This document shows, in pieces, positions 1 to 5,519 of a stretch of DNA of 5,519 bases (the stretch's first letter is position 1; each line of letters opens with the position of its first letter). Location of the stretch: the NCBI GenBank assembly GCA_018335615.1, contig JAGXRS010000166.1, positions 1 through 5,519 on the forward strand, read 5' to 3'. This DNA comes from Hydrogenophaga sp. (GTDB lineage Bacteria > Pseudomonadota > Gammaproteobacteria > Burkholderiales > Burkholderiaceae_C). The translations under genes and the position numbers were made by a program. The notes under the pieces are model-generated. The model worked only from the letters and a program-made list of their open reading frames with translations, was not told the DNA's origin and ran no database searches.

Positions 1-2134
1 CGTAGTCGTCGCTGTTGACCGGGATGTTGGTGTGCACGTTGCCGTCGCCGGCGTGCATGTGCAGGGCCACCCAGACGCGGCCCTTGAGCACCCGCTGGTG
101 AATGGCGTTGCACTCCGCCAGCAGCGGGCCGAAGGACGAGCCGTTGAAGATCTGTTGCAGCGGCGCACGGATCTGGGTTTTCCAGCTGGCGCGCAGGCGG
201 TGGTCCTGCAGCTGGGGGAACAGCGTGTCCACGTCGCGCAGCCAGCCGGCCCAGAGGGTGCGCACCTCGCGCACCAGCGCCAGGGCCTGCTGCACGCGGT
301 CTTCCAGCAGCTCGGCGCTCGGAATGTCGTTGGCGTCGTCGGACTTGCCCAGCGGCAGGTTGCCGCGGGTGAAGAACGCTTCCAGGGCGTCGGCCAGCTT
401 GAGCTTGTTGCGCAGCGACAGCTCGATGTTGATGCGCTCGATGCCTTCGGTGTACTCGCCCATGCGGGGCAGCGGAATCACCACGTCTTCGTTGATCTTG
501 AAGGCGTTGGTGTGCTTGCTGATGGCCGCGGTGCGCTTGCGGTCGAGCCAGAATTTCTTGCGGGCCTCGGGGCTGATGGCGATGAAGCCTTCACCGCTGC
601 GGCCGTTCGCCAGGCGGATCACCTCGCTGGTGGCGCGGGCCACCGCATCGGCGTCGTCACCCACGATGTCACCGATCAGCACCATCTTGGGCAGGCCGCC
701 ATTGCCCTTCTTGCTCTTGGTGGCGTAGCCCACCGCCTTCAGGTATCGGTCGTCCAGGTGCTCCAGGCCGGCCAGGATGGCACCACCGGGGCGCTTCATC
801 TCGGCGAACATGAAGTCCTTGATGTCGACGATGGACGGCACGCAGTCCTTCGGGTTGCCAAAGAACTCCAGGCAGACCGTGCGCACATGGTCGGGCATGC
901 GGTGCACCAGCCAGCGCGCGCTGGTGATCAGGCCGTCACAGCCTTCCTTCTGAATGCCGGGCAGACCGCTCAGGAACTTGTCGGTGACGTCCTTGCCCAG
1001 GCCTTCCTTGCGGAAGGTCTTGCCGGGAATGGCCAGCTGTTCGGCTCGGATTGGGGTTTTGCCGTCGGCCTGGAAGTACTGGAGCGAGAAGGTCGCCATG
1101 TCGGCGTCGTGGATCTTGCCCAGGTTGTGGTCCAGGCGGGTGACTTCGAGCCACTCGGCCTGCGGCGTGACCATGCGCCAGCTCACCAGGTTGTCCAGCG
1201 CGGTGCCCCAGAGCACCGCCTTCTTGCCGCCGGCGTTCATGGCGATGTTGCCGCCGATGCACGAGGCCTCGGCGCTGGTCGGGTCCACCGCGAACACATG
1301 GCCCGCACGCTCGGCGGCGTCGGCCACGCGCTGCGTGACCACACCCGCCTCGGTCCACACGGTGGGCAGGGGCTTGTCGTGGCCGGGCACGGCAACCCAC
1401 TCCACCTCGGTCATGGCTTCGAGCTTTTCGGTGTTGATGACCGCGCTCTTCCAGGTGAGGGGAATGGCGCCGCCGGTGTAGCCGGTGCCGCCCCCGCGCG
1501 GAATGATGGTCAGGCCGAGTTCGAAGCAGCCTTTCACTAGGCGGGCCATCTCGGTTTCGGTGTCGGGCGTGAGCACCACGAACGGGTACTCCACGCGCCA
1601 GTCGGTCGCATCGGTCACGTGCGACACGCGCGAGAGGCCGTCGAACTTGATGTTGTCGTGCGCAGTCAGCTTGCGCAGCGTCTTGTTGGCGCGCTGGCGC
1701 AAGGCGGCCATTTCGTCGAACGAGCTGGCGAAGCGGTCCACCGCCGCCTTGGCGGCCTGCAGCAGCTCGGCCACCAGCGCGTCGCGGCTGGCGTCGTCGT
1801 CCGGGGTGCGGCGTTTCTGCACCTCGCCGAGGCGGTGGCGCAGGGCGTCCACCAGCTGCTGGCGGCGCTTGGGCGTATCGAGCAGGTCGTCTTGCAGGTA
1901 GGGGTTGCGCTGCACCACCCAGATATCGCCCAGCACCTCGTACAGCATGCGGGCCGAGCGGCCGGTGCGGCGCTCGCCGCGCAACTCGTCCAGCAGGGTC
2001 CACGCCCGATCACCCAACAAACGGATCACGATTTCGCGATCCGAGAAAGACGTGTAGTTGTAGGGAATTTCGCGCAGGCGCGGCGCTTCCTCGGCGGTGG
2101 ATCTGAGGAGCGAAAGCGGGGTGGGTGCGTTCAT
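1..2134 (-). CDS. Large FAD-linked oxidoreductase (GlcD/D-2-hydroxyacid dehydrogenase type, DUF3683-like N-terminus), 3' part missing
   Basis: An uninterrupted minus-strand frame runs from ATG at 2134 to the left edge (711 codons, no stop). About 185 N-terminal residues, including IPYNYTSFSDREIV at 23-36, match what I recall as the DUF3683 extension of Burkholderiales flavoproteins. The FAD-binding (PCMH) domain follows. Its pyrophosphate loop is PRGGGTGYTGG from residue 212 and its second FAD motif is SCIGGNIAMNAGG at 291-303. The FAD-oxidase C-terminal domain then reaches HMHAGDGNVH at 692-701. H694 and H701 have the seven-residue spacing of the zinc-binding histidines in D-2-hydroxyglutarate dehydrogenase, so a D-2-hydroxyacid substrate is likely, but which one is unknown. 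Relatives I recall exceed 1200 residues and carry 4Fe-4S and CCG cysteine-rich domains after this point; those would lie off the window. In-frame ATGs at 2152 and 2170 are alternative starts. I chose 2134 (MNAPTPLS) by resemblance to remembered homologues; none has a Shine-Dalgarno. It is probably a soluble or membrane-associated electron donor to the quinone pool, which is inference. Confidence 0.9.
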   Translation of the reverse strand, partial: MNAPTPLSLLRSTAEEAPRLREIPYNYTSFSDREIVIRLLGDRAWTLLDELRGERRTGRSARMLYEVLGDIWVVQRNPYLQDDLLDTPKRRQQLVDALRHRLGEVQKRRTPDDDASRDALVAELLQAAKAAVDRFASSFDEMAALRQRANKTLRKLTAHDNIKFDGLSRVSHVTDATDWRVEYPFVVLTPDTETEMARLVKGCFELGLTIIPRGGGTGYTGGAIPLTWKSAVINTEKLEAMTEVEWVAVPGHDKPLPTVWTEAGVVTQRVADAAERAGHVFAVDPTSAEASCIGGNIAMNAGGKKAVLWGTALDNLVSWRMVTPQAEWLEVTRLDHNLGKIHDADMATFSLQYFQADGKTPIRAEQLAIPGKTFRKEGLGKDVTDKFLSGLPGIQKEGCDGLITSARWLVHRMPDHVRTVCLEFFGNPKDCVPSIVDIKDFMFAEMKRPGGAILAGLEHLDDRYLKAVGYATKSKKGNGGLPKMVLIGDIVGDDADAVARATSEVIRLANGRSGEGFIAISPEARKKFWLDRKRTAAISKHTNAFKINEDVVIPLPRMGEYTEGIERINIELSLRNKLKLADALEAFFTRGNLPLGKSDDANDIPSAELLEDRVQQALALVREVRTLWAGWLRDVDTLFPQLQDHRLRASWKTQIRAPLQQIFNGSSFGPLLAECNAIHQRVLKGRVWVALHMHAGDGNVHTNIPVNSDDY

Positions 2135-2304
2135 GGAAGTGGCAGACGCCATCGGATCAGAGCAGAACATTCGATGGTACCGCAGGCCCTGCTACCGTCC
2201 TTCGGTTTGCCGCGATGTCCTGTGCGACCATGCGGCCAAGTGGTGCCGTCCCGTGCAGCGCTCTCACTGCGCGGTCTCACCTCGGATTCAATACACCGAC
2301 ACCC
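2135..2304. promoter_or_regulatory. Divergent intergenic region between the flavoprotein gene and ugpQ
   Basis: These 170 bases separate the starts of two divergently transcribed genes, so both promoters should lie here. I see no convincing -35/-10 pair on either strand, no strong operator-like palindrome and no Shine-Dalgarno before either start. A weak dyad with GCAG/CTGC arms lies at 2255-2270. The frame leading into ugpQ stays open back to 2125, but its translation looks like out-of-frame high-GC sequence and I do not regard it as coding. Confidence 0.4.
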
Positions 2305-3075
2305 ATGGAACAAGCCCACCCGGACCTGCATCCTTTCAGCGACCGCTGGCCCTATCCGCGCTGGATCGCCCACCGGGGTGCTGGTCTGCTCGCGCCGGAG
2401 AATACCCTGACCGCCTTTGCCCTGGGCGCCCGGCATGGGTACCGAATGTTCGAATGTGACGTGAAGCTGAGCGCCGACGGCGTGCCGTTTCTCCTGCACG
2501 ACAAGACGCTGGAGCGCACCACCAGCGGCACGGGCCCGGCCGGTGACCGCTCCTGGGCGGAACTGGCGCAACTGGACGCAGGCACCTGGCACTCTCCCGC
2601 GTTTGCAGGCGAACGCCTGCTCTCGCTGGACGAGCTGGCCGACTGGTGCCAGCGAGACGGCTGCTGCATCAACCTGGAAATCAAGCCGAGCCCGGGCACC
2701 GAACGCCTGACCGGCCGCGAGGTGGCGCGCCATGCCGCGCAGCTGTGGAAGAACGCCCCCCTTCCCCCGCTGCTCACGTCGTTCAAGGTCGACGCACTCG
2801 CCGGCGCACGCGAAAGCGCACCCCAGCTGCCGCGTGGTCTGTTGCTGGAAACCTGGTGGCCGAACTGGTGCGAAGCAGCCGTGGCGCAGGGTTGTGTCGC
2901 GGTGGTCTGCAAACACACGCTCTGGGACGACACCCGACGGGCGCAGGCGCGAAGCGCCGGCCTGCGGACCCTGGCGTACACCGTGAACGACGAAGACGCC
3001 GCAGAGCGCCTGCTGGCCCTGGGCATTGACGGCATCATCACCGACCGGGTGGACCTGTTCAATCCAGCCGCATGA
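2305..3075 (+). CDS. ugpQ: Glycerophosphodiester phosphodiesterase (cytosolic UgpQ type)
   Basis: The enzyme hydrolyses glycerophosphodiesters, such as deacylated phospholipids, to sn-glycerol 3-phosphate and an alcohol, which feeds phospholipid turnover and phosphate or carbon scavenging. The 256-residue product is close to E. coli UgpQ in length (about 247) and has the whole GDPD TIM-barrel signature. It shows AHRGAGLLAPENT (catalytic H23 and R24), FECDVKLSADG (metal ligands E50 and D52), LLHD (second catalytic H65), NLEIKP (E125 and K127), LTSFK at 157-161 and the closing DGIITDRVDLF. There is no signal peptide, so it is cytoplasmic, unlike periplasmic GlpQ. The start at 2305 gives 22 residues before HRG, as expected for the family; a longer in-frame start at 2125 would overlap the divergent gene and add non-conserved sequence. 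No ugp transporter genes are adjacent, so the gene appears to stand alone. It converges with the membrane-protein gene 17 bases downstream. Confidence 0.93.
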   Translation: MEQAHPDLHPFSDRWPYPRWIAHRGAGLLAPENTLTAFALGARHGYRMFECDVKLSADGVPFLLHDKTLERTTSGTGPAGDRSWAELAQLDAGTWHSPAFAGERLLSLDELADWCQRDGCCINLEIKPSPGTERLTGREVARHAAQLWKNAPLPPLLTSFKVDALAGARESAPQLPRGLLLETWWPNWCEAAVAQGCVAVVCKHTLWDDTRRAQARSAGLRTLAYTVNDEDAAERLLALGIDGIITDRVDLFNPAA

Positions 3076-3092
3076 CGTGCCGGGCTGGCCGC

Positions 3093-3362
3093 TTACCGCC
3101 GCTGTAGCCACCACCCGAGCGTGCCCTGCACCAGCACCAGCGCCGCGTAAGTGGTCATTCGGGCGTCTCGCCCTTCCATCAGCAACCCCGCCACCAGGAC
3201 CAGCACCCCGGCTCCGAACAGCAGGCCCACCGCCACGAGCCAGCGGGGCTTTCCCTGCCGTCCGGCGGCTCGCCAGCGTGGCGCCAGCGCCAGCATCAAG
3301 GCCATGAACAGCGCCGGTGCCACGAACCCGGCCAGGTGCCCAAACCCTTCGATGAATGTCAT
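3093..3362 (-). CDS. Small three-helix membrane protein of unknown function
   Basis: The 89-residue product begins MTFIEGFGH and ends GWWLQRR before TAA at 3095-3093. I see three hydrophobic stretches: roughly residues 9-27, 41-62 and 69-86. The first loop is rich in basic residues (R29, R31, R35, K38, R40) and the C-terminus ends in RR. By the positive-inside rule this puts the N-terminus outside and the loop and C-terminus in the cytoplasm. I recognise no domain or catalytic motif. Composition, three clean helices and the tight fit between ugpQ and the hemA promoter support a real gene. The frame stays open upstream, antisense through hemA, but the first sensible ATG is at 3362, inside the divergent spacer. 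The start has no Shine-Dalgarno. It is transcribed divergently from hemA with starts 48 bases apart, so the two promoters must overlap; a functional link to haem synthesis is speculation. Confidence 0.72.
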   Translation of the reverse strand: MTFIEGFGHLAGFVAPALFMALMLALAPRWRAAGRQGKPRWLVAVGLLFGAGVLVLVAGLLMEGRDARMTTYAALVLVQGTLGWWLQRR

Positions 3363-3390
3363 GGTGGAAAACCCGGCGCTGGCATAAGCC

Positions 3391-3404
3391 TTCAATTTTA
3401 TAAT
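3391..3404 (+). promoter_or_regulatory. Candidate hemA promoter: AT-rich island with a consensus -10 box
   Basis: Positions 3391-3404 contain 13 A/T bases out of 14 in otherwise GC-rich DNA and end in a perfect TATAAT hexamer at 3399-3404. The ATG of hemA is at 3411, six bases further on, so a start site seven bases after the hexamer falls on or next to the A of the ATG. The expected -35 position (about 3376-3381) reads GCGCTG, a poor match to TTGACA, and there is no TG extension. On the opposite strand the same island reads TATAAA at 3402-3397, which could serve the divergent membrane-protein gene with a leader of about 28 bases. The motif is plainly visible; its promoter role is inferred. 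Confidence 0.5.
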
Positions 3405-3410
3405 CGACGA

Positions 3411-4709
3411 ATGTCTGTCTGGGCCCTCGGCATCAACCACCACACCGCACCCCTTGATTTGCGGGGCCGGTTCGCGTTCGCGCTCGACCAGATCCAGCCC
3501 ACGCTGCACGGTTACCGCCAGAGCCTGACACGACAGCCCGAGGCCACCCTGCTCTCCACCTGCAACCGCACCGAGCTGTACGGCGCCGGTGACCAGTCGG
3601 CCGTGGACCCGACCCTGGACTGGCTGGCCCAGACGGGCGGCGTGAGCACACAGGTGCTGCGCGACCATGCCTATGTGCTGCGCGAAGACCAGGCGGCACG
3701 GCATGCCTTCCGGGTGGCCAGCGGGCTGGACAGCATGGTGCTCGGCGAAGCACAGATCCTGGGGCAGATGAAGGACGCGGTGCGTGCCGCGAGCGACGCG
3801 GGCGCCCTGGGCACCACCCTGCACCAGCTGTTCCAGCGCTCCTTCGCCGTGGCCAAGCAGGTGCGCACGTCCACCGAAATCGGCGCCCACTCCATCAGCA
3901 TGACGGCAGCGGCCGTGCGACTGGCTGGCCAGCTGTTCGAGGATCTGCGCGACATCCGGGTGCTGTTCGTGGGCGCGGGCGACATGATCGAACTGGCGGC
4001 CACGCACTTCGCCGCCAAGACCCCGAAAAGCATGGCCATTGCCAATCGCACGCTGGAGCGTGGCGAGAAATTGGCCAGCCGTTTCGGCGCCGAGGTGATG
4101 CGCCTGGCCGATGTGCCCGAACGCCTGCACGAATTCGATGCCGTGATCAGCTGCACGGCCAGCACCCTGCCCATCATCGGCCTCGGGGCGGTGGAGCGCG
4201 CCTTGAAGAAGCGCCGCCACCGGCCCATGTTCATGGTCGACCTGGCCGTGCCGCGCGACATCGAAATGGACGTCAAGGCCCTGGACGACGTGTACCTGTA
4301 CACCGTGGACGACCTCGCCTCGGTAGTGCAGACCGGCAAGGACCACCGGCAGGCCGCCGTGGCGCAGGCAGAAGCCATCATCGACGCGGGTGTGCTGAGC
4401 TTCATGCACTGGATGGAGCAGCGCGACCCAGCCAAAGGCGTGGTGCCGCTGATCCAGCAGATCAACGCCCAGGCCGACGCCTGGCGCACCGCCGAACTGG
4501 CGCGCGCCCGCAAGCTCCTGGCCAGGGGCGAGCCCGTGGATGCGGTGCTTGAAGCCCTGTCGCGCGGACTCACCCAGAAGATGCTGCACGGCACCCTCGC
4601 CGAGCTGCACGCCGGTGACAGCGCCGCGCGCGCGGCCACGGCCCAGACGGTGTCCCGTCTGTTCCTGCGCGACGAACCGCGGCGCACCACGCGCGAACCC
4701 CAACTCTAG
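3411..4709 (+). CDS. hemA: Glutamyl-tRNA reductase
   Basis: HemA reduces glutamyl-tRNA(Glu) with NADPH to glutamate-1-semialdehyde, the first committed step of C5-pathway tetrapyrrole (haem) synthesis in the cytoplasm. The 432-residue product has the family's usual length and order. The catalytic N-terminal domain has GINHHTAP at 8-15 and STCNRTELY at 49-57, with nucleophile C51. The conserved segment SGLDSMVLGEAQILGQMK is at 104-121. The NADP-binding domain has VLFVGAGDM at 184-192, ANRT at 211-214, ISCTAS at 246-251 and MVDLAVPRDIE at 275-285. The C-terminal dimerisation domain is roughly 340-425. The start at 3411 gives MSVWALGINHHT, which fits homologues; an in-frame ATG at 3336 would add 25 unrelated residues and run across the promoter and the divergent gene's start. 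No Shine-Dalgarno precedes it. prfA follows 76 bases after the stop, as in many proteobacteria. Confidence 0.97.
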   Translation: MSVWALGINHHTAPLDLRGRFAFALDQIQPTLHGYRQSLTRQPEATLLSTCNRTELYGAGDQSAVDPTLDWLAQTGGVSTQVLRDHAYVLREDQAARHAFRVASGLDSMVLGEAQILGQMKDAVRAASDAGALGTTLHQLFQRSFAVAKQVRTSTEIGAHSISMTAAAVRLAGQLFEDLRDIRVLFVGAGDMIELAATHFAAKTPKSMAIANRTLERGEKLASRFGAEVMRLADVPERLHEFDAVISCTASTLPIIGLGAVERALKKRRHRPMFMVDLAVPRDIEMDVKALDDVYLYTVDDLASVVQTGKDHRQAAVAQAEAIIDAGVLSFMHWMEQRDPAKGVVPLIQQINAQADAWRTAELARARKLLARGEPVDAVLEALSRGLTQKMLHGTLAELHAGDSAARAATAQTVSRLFLRDEPRRTTREPQL

Positions 4710-4715
4710 CCACCA

Positions 4716-4742
4716 GGGCGGCACCGCCCAGCGGTGCCGCCC
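4716..4742 (+). terminator. Perfect 12-bp hairpin just after hemA (candidate terminator or attenuator)
   Basis: GGGCGGCACCGC at 4716-4727 and GCGGTGCCGCCC at 4731-4742 are exact reverse complements around a three-base CCA loop, starting six bases after the hemA stop. The stem is very GC-rich and should be stable. No T-tract follows; the next bases are GGCGGTGAGCC. It is therefore not a canonical intrinsic terminator and could instead be a partial terminator, an mRNA 3'-end stabiliser or an attenuator before prfA. Confidence 0.45.
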
Positions 4743-4757
4743 GGCGGTGAGCCGGGC
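4739..4757 (+). repeat. Second inverted repeat overlapping the first hairpin
   Basis: GCCCGGC at 4739-4745 pairs perfectly with GCCGGGC at 4751-4757 around a GGTGA loop. Its left arm uses bases 4739-4742, which are also the last four bases of the upstream hairpin's right arm, so the two full stems cannot form together. A 12-bp palindrome, CCGGGCGCCCGG at 4752-4763, overlaps its right arm. The structure is directly visible; any regulatory role is inferred. Confidence 0.4.
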
Positions 4758-4785
4758 GCCCGGCCATTGCACGGACCCTTCCACC

Positions 4786-5519
4786 ATGAAACCTTTTGTC
4801 CGCGACACCCTGCTGCGCCAGCGCGTGCGCCTGCACGAGCTGGACGCCCTGCTCTCAGCCACGGATGTGGTAGACGACATGGAGCGCTTTCGCACCCTGA
4901 GCCGCGAACACGCCGACGCCTCGGTGATCGTCGAGGTGTTCAACCGCTACCTGCAGCGCGAGGCCGACCGCCATTCGTCCGAGGAACTGCTGGGCGACCC
5001 CGAAATGGCCGAGATGGCCCGCGAAGAAATCGACAGTGCCCAGGCCGACATGGCCGCGCTCGACATGGAGCTGCAACAACTCCTGCTGCCGCGCGACCCC
5101 GACGACGAGCGCAACGCGTTCCTGGAAATCCGCGCCGGCACGGGCGGCGACGAGTCAGCCCTGTTCGCCGGTGACCTGGCCCGGCTCTACACCCGCTACG
5201 CCGAGCGCCAGGGCTGGACGGTCGAGATCGTCAGCGAATCCCCGAGCGAGCTCGGCGGCTACAAGGAAGTGGTGCTGCGTATCGTGGGCCGGGGGGCCTA
5301 CGGCAAGCTGCGGTTTGAGTCGGGCGGCCACCGCGTGCAACGTGTACCGGCCACCGAAACCCAGGGCCGCATCCACACCAGCGCCGCCACCGTGGCCGTG
5401 ATGCCCGAGCCCGACGAGACCGAGGCCGTGAAGCTCAACCCGGCCGAACTGCGCATCGACACCTACCGCGCCAGCGGCGCCGGCGGCCAGCACATCAACA
5501 AGACCGATTCGGCCGTGCG
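4786..5519 (+). CDS. prfA: Peptide chain release factor 1, 3' part missing
   Basis: RF1 recognises UAA and UAG in the ribosomal A site and triggers peptide release. The window holds the first 244 codons; E. coli RF1 has 360 residues, so about a third is missing. Visible landmarks are the helical N-terminal domain (about 1-105), EIRAGTGGDESALF at 114-127, the codon-reading PAT tripeptide at 188-190, which marks RF1 rather than RF2 (SPF), QGRIHTSAATVAVMP at 193-207, and the catalytic SGAGGQHINKTDSAV with G233-G234-Q235, the same numbering as E. coli. The start at 4786 gives MKPFVRDTLL, which aligns with E. coli MKPS; an in-frame GTG at 4747 lies inside the hairpin region and is unlikely. No Shine-Dalgarno is evident. 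It follows hemA in the same direction with a structured 76-base gap. prmC, which methylates the GGQ glutamine, usually comes next. Confidence 0.97.
   Translation, partial: MKPFVRDTLLRQRVRLHELDALLSATDVVDDMERFRTLSREHADASVIVEVFNRYLQREADRHSSEELLGDPEMAEMAREEIDSAQADMAALDMELQQLLLPRDPDDERNAFLEIRAGTGGDESALFAGDLARLYTRYAERQGWTVEIVSESPSELGGYKEVVLRIVGRGAYGKLRFESGGHRVQRVPATETQGRIHTSAATVAVMPEPDETEAVKLNPAELRIDTYRASGAGGQHINKTDSAV

Noticed and set aside
32..1540. A 502-residue plus-strand open frame
   Set aside because: It is antisense to the flavoprotein, which has clear FAD and HAGDGNVH motifs. The predicted protein is a low-complexity A/G/V/H/Q-rich string typical of the complement of high-GC3 coding DNA, with no recognisable domain.
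936..2003. A 355-residue minus-strand frame overlapping the flavoprotein in another register
   Set aside because: It is arginine/proline-rich, without motifs, and out of frame with the FAD-binding gene on the same strand.
2255..2270. A weak dyad in the divergent intergenic region (GCAG...CTGC) considered as an operator
   Set aside because: Only four terminal base pairs plus one internal pair match, which is expected by chance in GC-rich DNA.
2125..2304. A 60-residue N-terminal extension of ugpQ
   Set aside because: It would begin inside the divergent flavoprotein gene, shows no signal peptide or domain, and the family normally starts about 20 residues before HRG.
2131..3114. A 327-residue minus-strand frame opposite ugpQ
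   Set aside because: It is antisense to all GDPD active-site motifs and has shadow-like composition.
3336..3410. The upstream ATG at 3336 as the hemA start
   Set aside because: It would add 25 residues unlike any HemA N-terminus and place the start upstream of the TATAAT island and inside the divergent gene.
3363..4943. A minus-strand open frame of over 500 codons opposite hemA, in frame with the small membrane protein
   Set aside because: It lies opposite the well-supported hemA gene and the start of prfA, and its composition is that of an antisense shadow. Only the last 89 residues, from the ATG at 3362, look like a real protein.
1..5519. Mobile elements, CRISPR repeats, tRNA or rRNA genes, and toxin-antitoxin or defence modules
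   Set aside because: Reading both strands I found no transposase-like product, direct-repeat array, tRNA cloverleaf or recognisable defence gene. Gene content and base composition look uniform and housekeeping-like.

Overview
The window is ordinary, high-GC, tightly packed chromosomal DNA from a proteobacterium. The best fit is a betaproteobacterium of the order Burkholderiales, probably Comamonadaceae (Acidovorax/Hydrogenophaga-like). The clues are strong G/C at third codon positions, the hemA-prfA gene order, and a large flavoprotein with the N-terminal extension that I associate with Burkholderiales. The family placement rests on recognition of protein sequences, not on a database search. 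I see no mobile element, tRNA, rRNA, CRISPR array, prophage or restriction/defence cluster.

Layout from left to right. (1) Positions 1-2134, minus strand: the first 711 codons of a large FAD-linked dehydrogenase (GlcD/D-2-hydroxyacid dehydrogenase type), cut by the left edge. (2) Positions 2135-2304: a 170-base divergent intergenic region. (3) Positions 2305-3075, plus strand: a complete glycerophosphodiester phosphodiesterase (ugpQ). (4) Positions 3093-3362, minus strand: an 89-residue membrane protein with three predicted helices, convergent with ugpQ across a 17-base gap. (5) Positions 3363-3410: a 48-base divergent promoter region with a perfect TATAAT hexamer ending six bases before hemA. 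(6) Positions 3411-4709, plus strand: complete glutamyl-tRNA reductase (hemA). (7) Positions 4710-4785: a spacer containing a perfect 12-bp hairpin and a second, overlapping hairpin. (8) Positions 4786-5519, plus strand: the first 244 codons of peptide chain release factor 1 (prfA), cut by the right edge just after its GGQ motif.

hemA and prfA form the co-oriented pair known from many proteobacteria. HemA makes glutamate-1-semialdehyde from glutamyl-tRNA, the committed step of tetrapyrrole synthesis. PrfA terminates translation at UAA/UAG and is usually followed by prmC, which methylates the GGQ glutamine; prmC would lie beyond the window. The flavoprotein and ugpQ are independent catabolic or housekeeping genes on divergent transcripts.

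I did not find a new multi-gene system. The observations most worth checking are regulatory: a possible leaderless hemA mRNA, mutually exclusive hairpins between hemA and prfA, and the absence of Shine-Dalgarno sequences at all five gene starts.
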